Assembly: GCF_018476885.1 (NCBI RefSeq)
Contig: NZ_JAHCVJ010000004.1
Location: 1-64,000 of the forward strand
Length of the DNA: 64,000 nucleotides
Origin: Geoanaerobacter pelophilus
GTDB taxonomy: Bacteria > Desulfobacterota > Desulfuromonadia > Geobacterales > DSM-12255
Direction of reading: 5' to 3'
Every line of letters starts with the position of its first letter. Within the stretch, counting starts at the first letter, position 1. The notes beneath the pieces are model-generated. The model was given only the letters and a program-made list of their open reading frames with translations. It did not search any database and was not told where the DNA came from. The position numbers and the translations under genes were made by a program. Shown in pieces: positions 30,333-39,805 of this stretch.

Positions 30333-31736
30333 ATGTCATACAGTGCATTAACCCGTGAACTCTCTAAGGTTCGCGAAACAGTTTTCGGTACCACCCCGGC
30401 CGCCCCGACCATGCTTGAAGTTCGTGCCTTAAAGCAATACGACTTCGGTGTTGACCAGGGCGCTATGGAATCGGCCGAGAAGAAGGCCCACCGGATGCGG
30501 ATGAAATCCCGCCTTGGTAACAAGAAAGGTCAATTCAGTATTCCGTTCCAGCTCTCCTATGGCGATTTCGACGATATGTTCGAGGAAGCGCTTGGCGGTA
30601 CCTGGACGCCTATTGCGACATGCACCGCCATGATCGCCGCGGCAGCATCGCCGACCAATACATTCACTCGCGCTGCCGGCAGTTTTATTACTGATGGTTT
30701 TGCCGTAGGCCAACAGATAGTCACATCTGGGTTCACCGCTCCTGCAGATAATATCACAGCTATAGTCAGCGCGGTCACCGCGACCGTATTGACTGTATCT
30801 GCAGCCACAACCGGCATGGTGGTTGAAGCATCCGCCAGCCGCACCATATCTACAACCGCCCAAAGGTTGCGCGTCGGCAATATTTTTCGCTCCAGCACTT
30901 TCGAAGATCGCAACCCTGCAGCCAATCTTTACGAGCAGTTTAATGGCGCTGTTATCTCCGGTTTCGACTTGACGATCGAGCCGGAGAAAATCATCACTGG
31001 AACATTCAAGGGATTGGTTCGTGACTGTGTGATTGCCGGGGTTGGTAATGCCGCTATTGCTGTTGACTCCGCTGCCAAAACATTCACCTGTGCTGCAGGT
31101 GGATTTCTGGCCACCGGTGCATCGTTCAGGGTTGGCGACAATATTATTACAACCGGATTCACGAACCCTGGCAATAACGGCACATTTGTCATTTCCGCAG
31201 TAACCGACACTGTTATTACCTGCTCCGCCGCTGCTGGTCTGGTGACTGAGGTTGCCGGTACCGGCAAAAATGTCTACCTCGGAACACTGGGTACACCGAC
31301 TGCTGCCTCAACCAATGACCCTTATGATTCATTCCTGGGAGACATTGCCGAGGGGACAGTTGACCAGGCCGAGGCAACCGGTATCAAGATTAATTTTGAG
31401 AACTCCATGAAACCGACCTATGCGATTTTGACGCCTGGTGCTGCAGCTGCTGCATCGATCAAGCCGGACCAGGACATAAAAGCCGGTGGTGAGATCTCGA
31501 TATTTTTCGCCAACCAGGAGTTTAAGAAAAAGTATCTGGGTGGCACTGAATCGACCGTGAATGTCCTGGTGGGTTCCGGACTCCCCGGCGGCAAGTCGAT
31601 GCGGTTTATTATGTCGGCCATTCAGTACACCGGCAACAAGCGTACAACGGATAGCACCATAGTGGAATCTGCGCCGTTCGACGCCAACTATCACGCCGCT
31701 ACGGCAACCTGTATCGAGATTCAGAGGATTCCGTAA
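30333..31736 (+). CDS. Tail tube protein with two inserted repeat domains (467 aa)
   Basis: The N-terminus (SYSALTRELSKVRETVFGTT, then GQFSIPFQLSYGDFDDMFEE) and C-terminus resemble the tail tube proteins of D3112/B3-type siphophages. No sheath gene (Mu gpL) is present, so the tail is non-contractile. Two related units, encoded near 30655-30830 and 31075-31255, share TFT-AAG-F and GF-P-N-VSAV-T motifs and look like duplicated Ig-like or surface domains. A GACGCC/GGCGTC hairpin follows the stop (31751-31768). Confidence 0.75.
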   Translation: MSYSALTRELSKVRETVFGTTPAAPTMLEVRALKQYDFGVDQGAMESAEKKAHRMRMKSRLGNKKGQFSIPFQLSYGDFDDMFEEALGGTWTPIATCTAMIAAAASPTNTFTRAAGSFITDGFAVGQQIVTSGFTAPADNITAIVSAVTATVLTVSAATTGMVVEASASRTISTTAQRLRVGNIFRSSTFEDRNPAANLYEQFNGAVISGFDLTIEPEKIITGTFKGLVRDCVIAGVGNAAIAVDSAAKTFTCAAGGFLATGASFRVGDNIITTGFTNPGNNGTFVISAVTDTVITCSAAAGLVTEVAGTGKNVYLGTLGTPTAASTNDPYDSFLGDIAEGTVDQAEATGIKINFENSMKPTYAILTPGAAAAASIKPDQDIKAGGEISIFFANQEFKKKYLGGTESTVNVLVGSGLPGGKSMRFIMSAIQYTGNKRTTDSTIVESAPFDANYHAATATCIEIQRIP

Positions 31737-31796
31737 ACCATCTTAACGGGGACGCCGTTTCAGGCGTCTCTTAAACACATATTCAAGGAGCATTAA

Positions 31797-32261
31797 ATGG
31801 CATTGGTAACATTGAATACCGCTGAAGCGGCAAATAGAGGTCGGGCGGTTGCCCTGCTACATCCTGCAACTCAGGTTCCTATTGGAATCAGGTTTTTCGT
31901 TCTGGGTAGTGACTCGGAAGAGTTTAAGCGCATTACCCGGCGCCAGGAAGCGGCCCGGCTGGAAAAGCAGAAAAAGACCCGCCGCGGCGTTTACCTCTCC
32001 ACTCCGGAAGAAAACGAAGCGAATGCGCTGGATCTACTCTGTGGGCTCACAACCGGCTGGGAGGAGGATGTAAAGGATGCTGACGGTAAAGTCACCGGCA
32101 CCCGGCCTGATATCGAGATCAATGAAGGTGAGTTTGTGAAGTTCTCTCCGGAGTCGGTCCGGAGGATTTATAGTGATCTCGGCTTCAGCTGGATCCGGGA
32201 GCAGATCGACAGTGAAATCGGTGATAGACGCGATTTTTTGCCGAGTGCGAAAAAGAGCTGA
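31797..32261 (+). CDS. Tail assembly chaperone, short product (lambda gpG-like)
   Basis: This 154-residue protein lies between tail tube and tape measure, where long-tailed phages encode the chaperone that coats the tape measure. It ends EIGDRRDFLPSAKKS. A slippery T TTT TTG lies at 32234-32240 near its 3' end, and a long frame opens in the -1 phase. The short product is analogous to gpG. The sequence itself (FVLGSDSEEFKRITRRQEAA) resembles chaperones of Mu-like siphophages. Confidence 0.8.
   Translation: MALVTLNTAEAANRGRAVALLHPATQVPIGIRFFVLGSDSEEFKRITRRQEAARLEKQKKTRRGVYLSTPEENEANALDLLCGLTTGWEEDVKDADGKVTGTRPDIEINEGEFVKFSPESVRRIYSDLGFSWIREQIDSEIGDRRDFLPSAKKS
32234..32240 (+). other. Programmed -1 frameshift site T TTT TTG
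   Basis: In the zero frame the ribosome reads GAT TTT TTG at 32232-32240. T TTT TTG is a canonical X XXY YYZ heptamer. After slipping back one base the frame continues GCC GAG TGC without a stop to TAG 32642-32644. Position and geometry match the lambda G-T and other tail chaperone frameshifts. Confidence 0.75.
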
Positions 32262-32644
32262 GTGAGCATATTGCGGAGTTTGCCGAATGGCAGTTTCGCA
32301 ATAACAGCGCCACCGACGGCAAGAGTTCCACGGCGGCGCATCTGCGCCAGGCACAAAAACGGCGCAAGCTCGATGATGATCAGGTTAACGGCCCGGAGTT
32401 ATATCCGGCGGTAGAGCACATATGGCGCTGGTTCCATCAGCTGGCGCAAACGCGAGGGGGCGGGTTCGGCCCCGCCCCCGTTACGCATCAGGAAGTACGA
32501 GCGTGGTACGTGAACTACAGGATATTCCCCCGTCCCACTCCCTGGGAGATAGAGCAGCTCCTGATGATTGACCAGATCTCCCTGAAGGTTTACGGAGAAA
32601 AGACTGAAGACACGGCAGATAAACCGGCTGGCAAGAGAAGGTAG
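32240..32644 (+). CDS. Frameshift extension of the tail chaperone (lambda gpT-like part)
   Basis: This frame has no plausible own start near its 5' end and no stop for 134 codons after the slip. It begins AECEKELSEHIAEFAEWQFR and ends DKPAGKRR just before the tape measure start at 32648. Fused to the chaperone it gives about 282 residues, analogous to gpGT, which recruits tail tube subunits to the tape measure. The lack of any other gene in this 380-base gap supports it. Confidence 0.75.
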   Translation, partial: AECEKELSEHIAEFAEWQFRNNSATDGKSSTAAHLRQAQKRRKLDDDQVNGPELYPAVEHIWRWFHQLAQTRGGGFGPAPVTHQEVRAWYVNYRIFPRPTPWEIEQLLMIDQISLKVYGEKTEDTADKPAGKRR

Positions 32645-32647
32645 CGA

Positions 32648-35600
32648 ATGAGCGAATTAGCAAAACTCAGGCTGGTGATGGAGATTGACGGCAATAAAGC
32701 GGTCGTCACTGATTTGAATCAGGTTGACTCTGCTATTGAACGAGTCTCCCGCACCAGTCAAACCGCTACTGAGCGTATGGCCAGCGGCATGAATAATGTC
32801 GAGTCTGCTACAGGCAGAATGGCGGCTACAACGCGGATGAATATTTCGTCGATCTCGGCATTGGAGCAGAGCATTCAGAGCGTAACCATGCGTATCTGGA
32901 ATTTGACTATGGCGGCAGGAATGATCGCAGCACCTGCAGCGCTTTTGATCAGGTATGCAGATAACTATACTCTTTTGGATAGCCGGATACGGTTGGTTAC
33001 TCAATCCGAGTCTGACCTGGTTGTAACCAGAAGAGCGTTATTAGATATTTCCCAGCGCACCCGTCAAGCAGAAGAATCTACAGTAGAAGTATATTCTCGC
33101 ATTGCTCGTAACTCGAAAGAGTTGGGGTTGAGCCAGCAGGAACTATTAAGAATCACGGAAACCGTTAATAAGTCGATCGGGATATCCGGTGCAAATGGGG
33201 CAGCTTCACAGGCTGCAATTATTCAGTTTGGGCAAGGATTGGCATCAGGGGTTTTGCGCGGCGATGAACTTAGGTCGGTAATGGAGCAAGCGCCGCGTCT
33301 CGCGGAAGCAATTGCGACTGGCATGGGTAAATCTATAGGTGAACTGAGGAAAATGGGTGAAGAAGGCGAATTGACCGCCCAGCAAGTTACCCGCGCTTTA
33401 TTGTCACAAAGCAGTCAAATTGATCAGGAATACGGGAAAATGGCCATGACTGTTGGCCAGGCTTTTACGGTCCTGAATAATTCCATAGGTCAATACATTG
33501 GCTCTGCAGATAAGGCTGAGGGATCGTCAAGCGCATTGGCCAAGGGTATTGTATCTCTTGCTAATAACCTATCCCCGGCTGTTGCAGAATTTTATCGTTT
33601 GAACATGTTAGTAGATCTTGCAGGGGGGACATTAACTGCTTTCGCATATATCGTTGTCAAGACCGCCGAGATTGTCACCCGCTTTGTGACAATAGGTCAG
33701 TTTGGTGACGGTTTGGGGTCGGCAGCAGAAAAGATGAAGGAATGGAACGCCCTGTTTGCTGAGCGCTATAAGATGGCAGATAAGGCTCTGCAAGATATTG
33801 CCAATCGAGAAGCGGGGTTAAGTAATAAACAGCCATCTGACACCCGGCCGCAACCAGCTCAACCGCCAATTGATGAAAAAGCTGCTAAAGAAGCTGAAAA
33901 TGCATATAAGCGATATTCCGAGGCCATGGCCGGACTGAATAAACAGATCCGTGACAATAACCCATACCTGGATGAACAATCCCGCAAAATGTCTGACGTT
34001 GATGCTGTCATTGTGAAACTGGTAAACGAGTTCCCTCAATATGAAAATTCGCTGCGGGCAGCGGGTGAAGCAATTAAGCATAATATTCAACTGAACGCAG
34101 ATTATAAAGCCGCCATAAAAGCCACATCAGATGAATTCCGCGGCTGGCTGCAGACATGGGAGCAAACGCCTGCAGCAGAGCCGTTGCGGATCGGTAACTA
34201 TCAGGAGATTTCCGACCTGGTTGATAAGTTGAATCAAGCTCCAAACGTGTCTGAGTTTACTGACCAGTTAAAGTCTATTGAGCAATGGATGCTTGATTTC
34301 CCTGACCAGGCTGCCCGCGCTGAAGCGGCAATAAAGGCATTAAAGGAATCATTTTATAAGAAAGAGATAGCCGCTGGTAATGAGATTACTAAAGCATTCA
34401 AGGACGCCACAATAGATGGCATGTCTAACGATCCTTATGCCCAGCGTCTAGCTAAGATGAACCGGTTTTATGATGAGGAAGAGGCGCGGATTAAAGAGCA
34501 GATGAAGCTTTTTAAAACAAGCGATAAAGAGTATATAGCCGGTAAAAACACTCTTGAGCAGCTTCGTAAGAATAAGGCAGATGAGGAAGAAAGGATAAAT
34601 GAAGATTCTTTTAAATCTCAGCTAGCTGTAGCCGCTGAATACACCAGCCTTTCTGGGCAGATGTTTGCCGCTCTGGCAGAGACTCAGGACCAATCCAGTA
34701 GAAGCGGATTTGAGTCGGCAAAAGCTATGAACCTTGCAGCTGCGGTCGTGAGCACTGCTGCGGCTGTAATGAACCAGATGGCAGGTGGCGACCCTTACAC
34801 TGCATGGGCACGGGCTGCAGCAGCTGCCGCTATGGGTGCTATTCAGATAGCGACTATCGCGTCAACGGAATTTGGTGGCGGTGGCTCAGTCGGCGGTGTC
34901 TCGGCTGGGTATACTGGTGGCGGTGCGGCTGGTGGTGTCGGCGGCGGTTCAGTTGGCTCCAGTATCGGTGGGCCAACCATATCAATCCAGGATAGACAAA
35001 CTGCCGAGTCGCTGCAGCAACTGGCATCGTCCGCAGAAAATGCCTCGCTGGCCATCGGCAAGGTTGCTGACGGTCTGACTAATATTGCCGACTTGTTCGG
35101 TGATGGGACTAGGGGCTCATTGTTGGCCGGCGGTTTGACTGGTCCAAGCATTGATGCTTCTGGTAGTGGTGTCCCTCTCGCTAATGGTAACGGCTTCTGG
35201 AAATCTACTGGCCAAGGTGCTGCTCTCGGAGCCGGGATTGGCTCAATTTTAGGCCCATTGGGTTCGATCGCCGGTGCAGTAGTCGGTAGTATTATAGGTA
35301 GCACGATGAATGCCATGTTTGGTTGGGGTAACAGTTGGTATACCAAATCCTCTGGCCTTAATCTGGGCATTAAAAACGGCCAGATGCTCACTCGCACCTA
35401 CACTGAAAGCCAGAAAGATGGCGGCTGGTTCTCTAGCGACAAGCATCGCACTGACATTGGCAATGCGGATCCACTGATTGCATCATCCTTGGATTCTTAC
35501 CTGAACAGCATTACTGCCACCATCATCCGCGCGGCAACCACCATGGCGACCACGGTCAATCTTGGTTCAGTTAACCTAGCTCCGACTAATATCCAGACTT

Positions 35601-37453
35601 CGGGCCGCAAACCGGAAGATATACAAAAGGATCTCGAAGCCTGGTTCACTAAAGCAGCCGACGTTATCGCTCAGTCAACCAATGGCCTCAAAGAGTTTAC
35701 CTTTTATGGTGAATCCGCCTTTGATGCGATTGTCCGCCTGGCCACCTCTCTCCAGGGGGTCAATGAAGGCCTGGAGCTGGTAGACTCCGCCCTGATCCGG
35801 TCAACTCTGTCTGGAGCCAATGCTGCCTACCAGCTCACAGAACTTATGGGCGGGTTTGATAAGTTCTCCGACGCTATAGACACCTATTTCACCACTATGT
35901 TTAGCGATGCCGAACAGGAAGGGCGCAAGGCAGCCCAGGCAGCCCGCCAGGTGAATGTCGCGTTCAACGAGATGCACGTGACCGTGCCAACCACCCGCGA
36001 AGAGTTCAGGGCTCTGGTTGGGAGTTTGGATCTGACCAGACAAACCGGCCAGGCGCTGTTTGCCTCTCTGATGAATATTGCCGAATCGTTCGGCACGGTG
36101 ATGGACGCAGTTGATGCGGCGTATGCAGCCCAACAGGATCTGCGGATCCGCCGCTTGAGAGTGGCCGGCAATGATGCCTCTGCAGATCTCCTGGAGCTGG
36201 TAATCGATCAGCAGAAAGAGTACCAGGATTATCTCGGCAAGGGCTATGACACGACTGAACTCCTGATCGTCCAGCAACTGGAATATGAAAAGGCAGTAAA
36301 AGACGTTTCAAGCACCCTTAAAGAGTCGTCAAACGAGATGACCATTGCTGCCGAGCAGATCAAGAGCAAGCTATCCTCGGCTGTTTCGGCTCAGGTGCAG
36401 ATCATGACTACTCTGAAAAACATGCTGAGTGGTGATCTCTCCACGCTCTCTCCTGATCTCAAGTACAACCAGCTCGGCTCATCGTTCCGGGCCACTGCCG
36501 ACCGCGCTAGGCTCGGCGATGTCTCTGCTTTGGAAGGGATCAGCCAGATCGCCCAGGAGTTCCTGACGTCGTCGCGTAGTTACAATGCCAGCGGCCCGGC
36601 ATATGCTAGCGATTTCGCCCTGGTCACTCAGACTCTCGCCGAGCTTGGCGGTTTGCCAACCTCCACCGAGATCCAGATCGACGTGGCCCAGCAGCAGCTC
36701 TCCAAGCTTGGCGCGATCCAGGCGTCTATTGCTGACGGCAATATCGATCAGCTTACTTACCTCAAGTCAATACTTGGTGAAAACAGCGGCGTTTCGACCC
36801 TTCTTGAGCAGTACCTCAAGGCGGATCAGGCTGCTAAGGATTCTGTAACCCAGGCGGTAGCCGATGCCCAGGCCGCAGCAGAGGCTGAGCGGCAACGTCT
36901 TGCTGCAGAGCAGGCGAGGGCTGCTGCCGTTGCCACTGAAGCCCAGATTAAGGCCAGAGAGTACGCCCAGATCGCCATGGAATACTCGGTTGGTAAGCGC
37001 ACCGGCTACGATGCTAAATATGATATTGGGCCGATGATTAACGGAGTCTCGTCTCCAAACGGCAAGATTGACACCGGCGACGGTATTGTCTGGTTGAGTT
37101 TGGCCGACGGTAAAATTGGCATAAGCGACGAAATTAAGAAAATGCTGGGGATCAGCAGCTATGACGTTGGCTCACCGTTCATCCCTTACGACCAGATGGC
37201 CCAGGTTCATAAAGGCGAGATAATTGTTGACCCGGCATCCTCGGCAGTACTTCGCAAGTACGGGATCCAGGTCAACGGCAGTGGTGGCGACAATTCTGAG
37301 CTGGTAGCGCTGCTTGAGGAAGTTATCACCGAAGTCCGCGCCCTGGTTCGCCTCTCCGGCGCCGGGCATTCCCAGCAGATCGACAAACTCACGGCATTGG
37401 AAAAAGTGCTGGCTGGCATTGAACGTGACAACCGGCAATTGGTTAATCAATGA
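32648..37453 (+). CDS. Tape measure protein (1601 aa)
   Basis: The N-terminal 300 residues follow a common tape measure domain (DNYTLLDSRIRLVTQSESDL, then GLSQQELLRITETVNKSIGI, then LRGDELRSVMEQAPRLAEAI). Long helical and coiled-coil stretches and a glycine-rich part near residues 740-780 follow. The C-terminus (FIPYDQMAQVHKGEIIVDPA) is typical of Mu-like siphophage tape measures. The protein sets tail length and may form a channel through the inner membrane. By the usual 0.15 nm per residue, the tail would be up to about 240 nm; this is an estimate. The stop overlaps the next start by 4 bases. Confidence 0.9.
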   Translation: MSELAKLRLVMEIDGNKAVVTDLNQVDSAIERVSRTSQTATERMASGMNNVESATGRMAATTRMNISSISALEQSIQSVTMRIWNLTMAAGMIAAPAALLIRYADNYTLLDSRIRLVTQSESDLVVTRRALLDISQRTRQAEESTVEVYSRIARNSKELGLSQQELLRITETVNKSIGISGANGAASQAAIIQFGQGLASGVLRGDELRSVMEQAPRLAEAIATGMGKSIGELRKMGEEGELTAQQVTRALLSQSSQIDQEYGKMAMTVGQAFTVLNNSIGQYIGSADKAEGSSSALAKGIVSLANNLSPAVAEFYRLNMLVDLAGGTLTAFAYIVVKTAEIVTRFVTIGQFGDGLGSAAEKMKEWNALFAERYKMADKALQDIANREAGLSNKQPSDTRPQPAQPPIDEKAAKEAENAYKRYSEAMAGLNKQIRDNNPYLDEQSRKMSDVDAVIVKLVNEFPQYENSLRAAGEAIKHNIQLNADYKAAIKATSDEFRGWLQTWEQTPAAEPLRIGNYQEISDLVDKLNQAPNVSEFTDQLKSIEQWMLDFPDQAARAEAAIKALKESFYKKEIAAGNEITKAFKDATIDGMSNDPYAQRLAKMNRFYDEEEARIKEQMKLFKTSDKEYIAGKNTLEQLRKNKADEEERINEDSFKSQLAVAAEYTSLSGQMFAALAETQDQSSRSGFESAKAMNLAAAVVSTAAAVMNQMAGGDPYTAWARAAAAAAMGAIQIATIASTEFGGGGSVGGVSAGYTGGGAAGGVGGGSVGSSIGGPTISIQDRQTAESLQQLASSAENASLAIGKVADGLTNIADLFGDGTRGSLLAGGLTGPSIDASGSGVPLANGNGFWKSTGQGAALGAGIGSILGPLGSIAGAVVGSIIGSTMNAMFGWGNSWYTKSSGLNLGIKNGQMLTRTYTESQKDGGWFSSDKHRTDIGNADPLIASSLDSYLNSITATIIRAATTMATTVNLGSVNLAPTNIQTSGRKPEDIQKDLEAWFTKAADVIAQSTNGLKEFTFYGESAFDAIVRLATSLQGVNEGLELVDSALIRSTLSGANAAYQLTELMGGFDKFSDAIDTYFTTMFSDAEQEGRKAAQAARQVNVAFNEMHVTVPTTREEFRALVGSLDLTRQTGQALFASLMNIAESFGTVMDAVDAAYAAQQDLRIRRLRVAGNDASADLLELVIDQQKEYQDYLGKGYDTTELLIVQQLEYEKAVKDVSSTLKESSNEMTIAAEQIKSKLSSAVSAQVQIMTTLKNMLSGDLSTLSPDLKYNQLGSSFRATADRARLGDVSALEGISQIAQEFLTSSRSYNASGPAYASDFALVTQTLAELGGLPTSTEIQIDVAQQQLSKLGAIQASIADGNIDQLTYLKSILGENSGVSTLLEQYLKADQAAKDSVTQAVADAQAAAEAERQRLAAEQARAAAVATEAQIKAREYAQIAMEYSVGKRTGYDAKYDIGPMINGVSSPNGKIDTGDGIVWLSLADGKIGISDEIKKMLGISSYDVGSPFIPYDQMAQVHKGEIIVDPASSAVLRKYGIQVNGSGGDNSELVALLEEVITEVRALVRLSGAGHSQQIDKLTALEKVLAGIERDNRQLVNQ

Positions 37454-39804
37454 GTGAATATCTGGTTGAAATTTCGGCACACACTGGCTCTGCGGTTGAA
37501 ACGCTCCGTTATAGCAGCGGCTCAGGATATATCTATGCCGGCAATTATTATGAGCCGCGGGTTTCTAATCCAGGCAGCCTGAAAACAATGATGTTCAGTG
37601 AAGGGACTACCCAGGGTGCATCCAAGATAGGTTATGGCGAGATTCAGCTAAAGAACAGTGATGGTGGCTTGGATGGCCTACTCAATTACGGGTTTGATGG
37701 GAGAGTTGTTGTGATAAAAGAGCTAATTGCCGGGGTAACGATCGGGATGACTTTAAGTTGTGGGATGGAACAGCCGATTTTTAATAATAATGAGATCTCG
37801 ATTAGGGTTAAGGATCCTCAAGTTATTTTTAACTCGCCTCTCCAGAATAATAAATATGCAGGCAATAATACACTCCCGGCCGGAGTTGAAGGCACTGCTG
37901 ATATAAAGGGTAAACCAAAACCTTTAGTATTTGGTCAGGTTTCCAATATAACCCCTGTCCTGGTTAATACATCACGGCTGATTTATCAGGCGAATGATGG
38001 GGCGCTCTCCTCTATTCCAGCAGTCTATGATAAAGGGGTAGGACTTATTGCAGGGGCTGCGTACAGTAATCAAGCAGATATGGAAGCTAATGCTCCTGCT
38101 GAAGGTTACTATCGTGTATGGCTGGCAGGCGGCATGTTCCGCTTGGGATCTTCTCCTGCGGGATTGATTACCTGTGATGCTATCCAGGGAGCTGCCGCAG
38201 CAAATCGTACCTCGGCGCAGATATCTAAGTTGATTGCATTGCGGGTGCTGACATCCGACGATATTGTTGCCCAGGATTTCACAGATCTTGATATTCTTAA
38301 CAACTCTACAATAGGTTTTTACTCCAATACAGAAACCACCATTGGTAAGGCATTAGATGAAGTTCTGGGGAGTATCGGCGGCTGGTACGGCTTTGATTCC
38401 TCTAACAAGTTGAATGTTGGCCGGCTTGACGCTCCAGCTGGAGACCCTTTATTAACACTTAGTCCAGATGAAATTACAGACTTACAGAGACTGACTATCC
38501 AAGATGAAGGCCGGGGGATCCCTGCTTGGAAAGTGAATCTTCAATATGATAAAAATTATACTGTTCAGGATGCCGGCAATTTAGCAGGTGTGTTGGCTCA
38601 GTTTACCTGGGATCAAAAAACACTGCCTGTGAGTAGTAGTTGGACTTCACTTACTTATGGTAACGGTTTGTTTGTTGCTGTGAGTGGAAATGCAACAACA
38701 ATAGCGGCAACATCTCCTGATGGTGTGACATGGACAGCAAGGACTCTTCCTGCTGAGTTGTATTGGACATCTGTCGCGTATGGTAACGGGGTGTTTGTTG
38801 CTATTAGCGGCAATGCGCTAACTAATGTAGCTGCAACTTCTCCAGATGGAATTACTTGGACACAAGGGACTTTACCTGCTTCCGTTAATTGGGCTTCAAT
38901 TACTTATGGAAATGGTTTGTTTTGTGCTGTCGGGTTTAACTCAAGTATTGCTGCAACTTCTCCAGATGGGATTACTTGGATACAAAGGACTTTACCGTCA
39001 ACGCAATACTGGATAACAGTAACTCGCGGTGGTGGGATGTTTGTTGCTGTTGCTGGTCTGACCTCTAATAACGTAATTGCAACCTCAACAGATGGTATTA
39101 CTTGGACACAAAGAACCCTGCCAGTCTCTAAAGTTTGGACTTCTATTATTTATGGTAATGGGTTGTTTGTAGCAGTTGGTACAGGAGTCGATGCAGCTAC
39201 GTCACCGGACGGGATTACTTGGACACAAAGGACTTTACCTGCCGACGTGTCGTGGAAGGCTATTGGCTATGGTAATGGGTTATTTGTTGCAGTTGCGTAT
39301 AATTCGACCGTTACTGCAACGTCAATTGATGGTATCACTTGGAATTATAGAAATCTTCTTTATGCGTCCACATGGAATAATATTATTTATGGCAACGGGT
39401 CTTTTGTTTCAGTATCTAGCCCAAATATGGTTGCAATTGCCAGAGTTGATCCATCTTCCGCAAGGATCATTTACTTATTTAATCAATATAGAACTGTAAC
39501 TTCTTCTGACTCAAATATAAAAACGACTCACCTTCTGGCCTCTGAAATCAACCTCAATACCCTGCTTGTAAATCTCTCTGCTGCTCAAGCTGAAGCTGAT
39601 AGACAATTTAATTTGCGTAAAGTCCGCCGTGATTACTTATCTGTAGTTATTAATACAAATGCTTTATCTAGTATTCCGCCTTTAGGCACTGTTTTGAATA
39701 TTACGTACCCACGTTACGGCTACGATGCCGGAAAACTATTCGTCTTGATCGGCGTGAATATGGAATTGTCGGCTAAAAAAATCACTTTTTACCTGTGGGG
39801 CTGA
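37450..39804 (+). CDS. Tail hub-like protein with inserted seven-repeat propeller (784 aa)
   Basis: Residues 1-385 and 672-784 form one tail protein (RYSSGSGYIYAGNYYEPRVS at the start, IGVNMELSAKKITFYLWG at the end) like hub/distal proteins of D3112-type phages. Between them, residues about 387-670 hold seven repeats of about 40 residues, each ending SPDG-TW and containing YGNGLFVAV. The repeat number suggests a seven-bladed beta-propeller in a surface loop, perhaps binding host sugars. The gene is more AT-rich than its neighbours, consistent with separate origin. Confidence 0.75.
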   Translation: MSEYLVEISAHTGSAVETLRYSSGSGYIYAGNYYEPRVSNPGSLKTMMFSEGTTQGASKIGYGEIQLKNSDGGLDGLLNYGFDGRVVVIKELIAGVTIGMTLSCGMEQPIFNNNEISIRVKDPQVIFNSPLQNNKYAGNNTLPAGVEGTADIKGKPKPLVFGQVSNITPVLVNTSRLIYQANDGALSSIPAVYDKGVGLIAGAAYSNQADMEANAPAEGYYRVWLAGGMFRLGSSPAGLITCDAIQGAAAANRTSAQISKLIALRVLTSDDIVAQDFTDLDILNNSTIGFYSNTETTIGKALDEVLGSIGGWYGFDSSNKLNVGRLDAPAGDPLLTLSPDEITDLQRLTIQDEGRGIPAWKVNLQYDKNYTVQDAGNLAGVLAQFTWDQKTLPVSSSWTSLTYGNGLFVAVSGNATTIAATSPDGVTWTARTLPAELYWTSVAYGNGVFVAISGNALTNVAATSPDGITWTQGTLPASVNWASITYGNGLFCAVGFNSSIAATSPDGITWIQRTLPSTQYWITVTRGGGMFVAVAGLTSNNVIATSTDGITWTQRTLPVSKVWTSIIYGNGLFVAVGTGVDAATSPDGITWTQRTLPADVSWKAIGYGNGLFVAVAYNSTVTATSIDGITWNYRNLLYASTWNNIIYGNGSFVSVSSPNMVAIARVDPSSARIIYLFNQYRTVTSSDSNIKTTHLLASEINLNTLLVNLSAAQAEADRQFNLRKVRRDYLSVVINTNALSSIPPLGTVLNITYPRYGYDAGKLFVLIGVNMELSAKKITFYLWG
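38608..39460 (+). repeat. Tandem array of seven propeller-type repeats
   Basis: Six clear units and one degenerate unit share the consensus TLP-x4-W-S-YGNGLFVAV, then ATSPDGITWTQR. Units are 39-42 codons long. The DNA copies differ from one another, so the array is old rather than a recent tandem duplication. Confidence 0.85.
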
Positions 39805-39805
39805 T

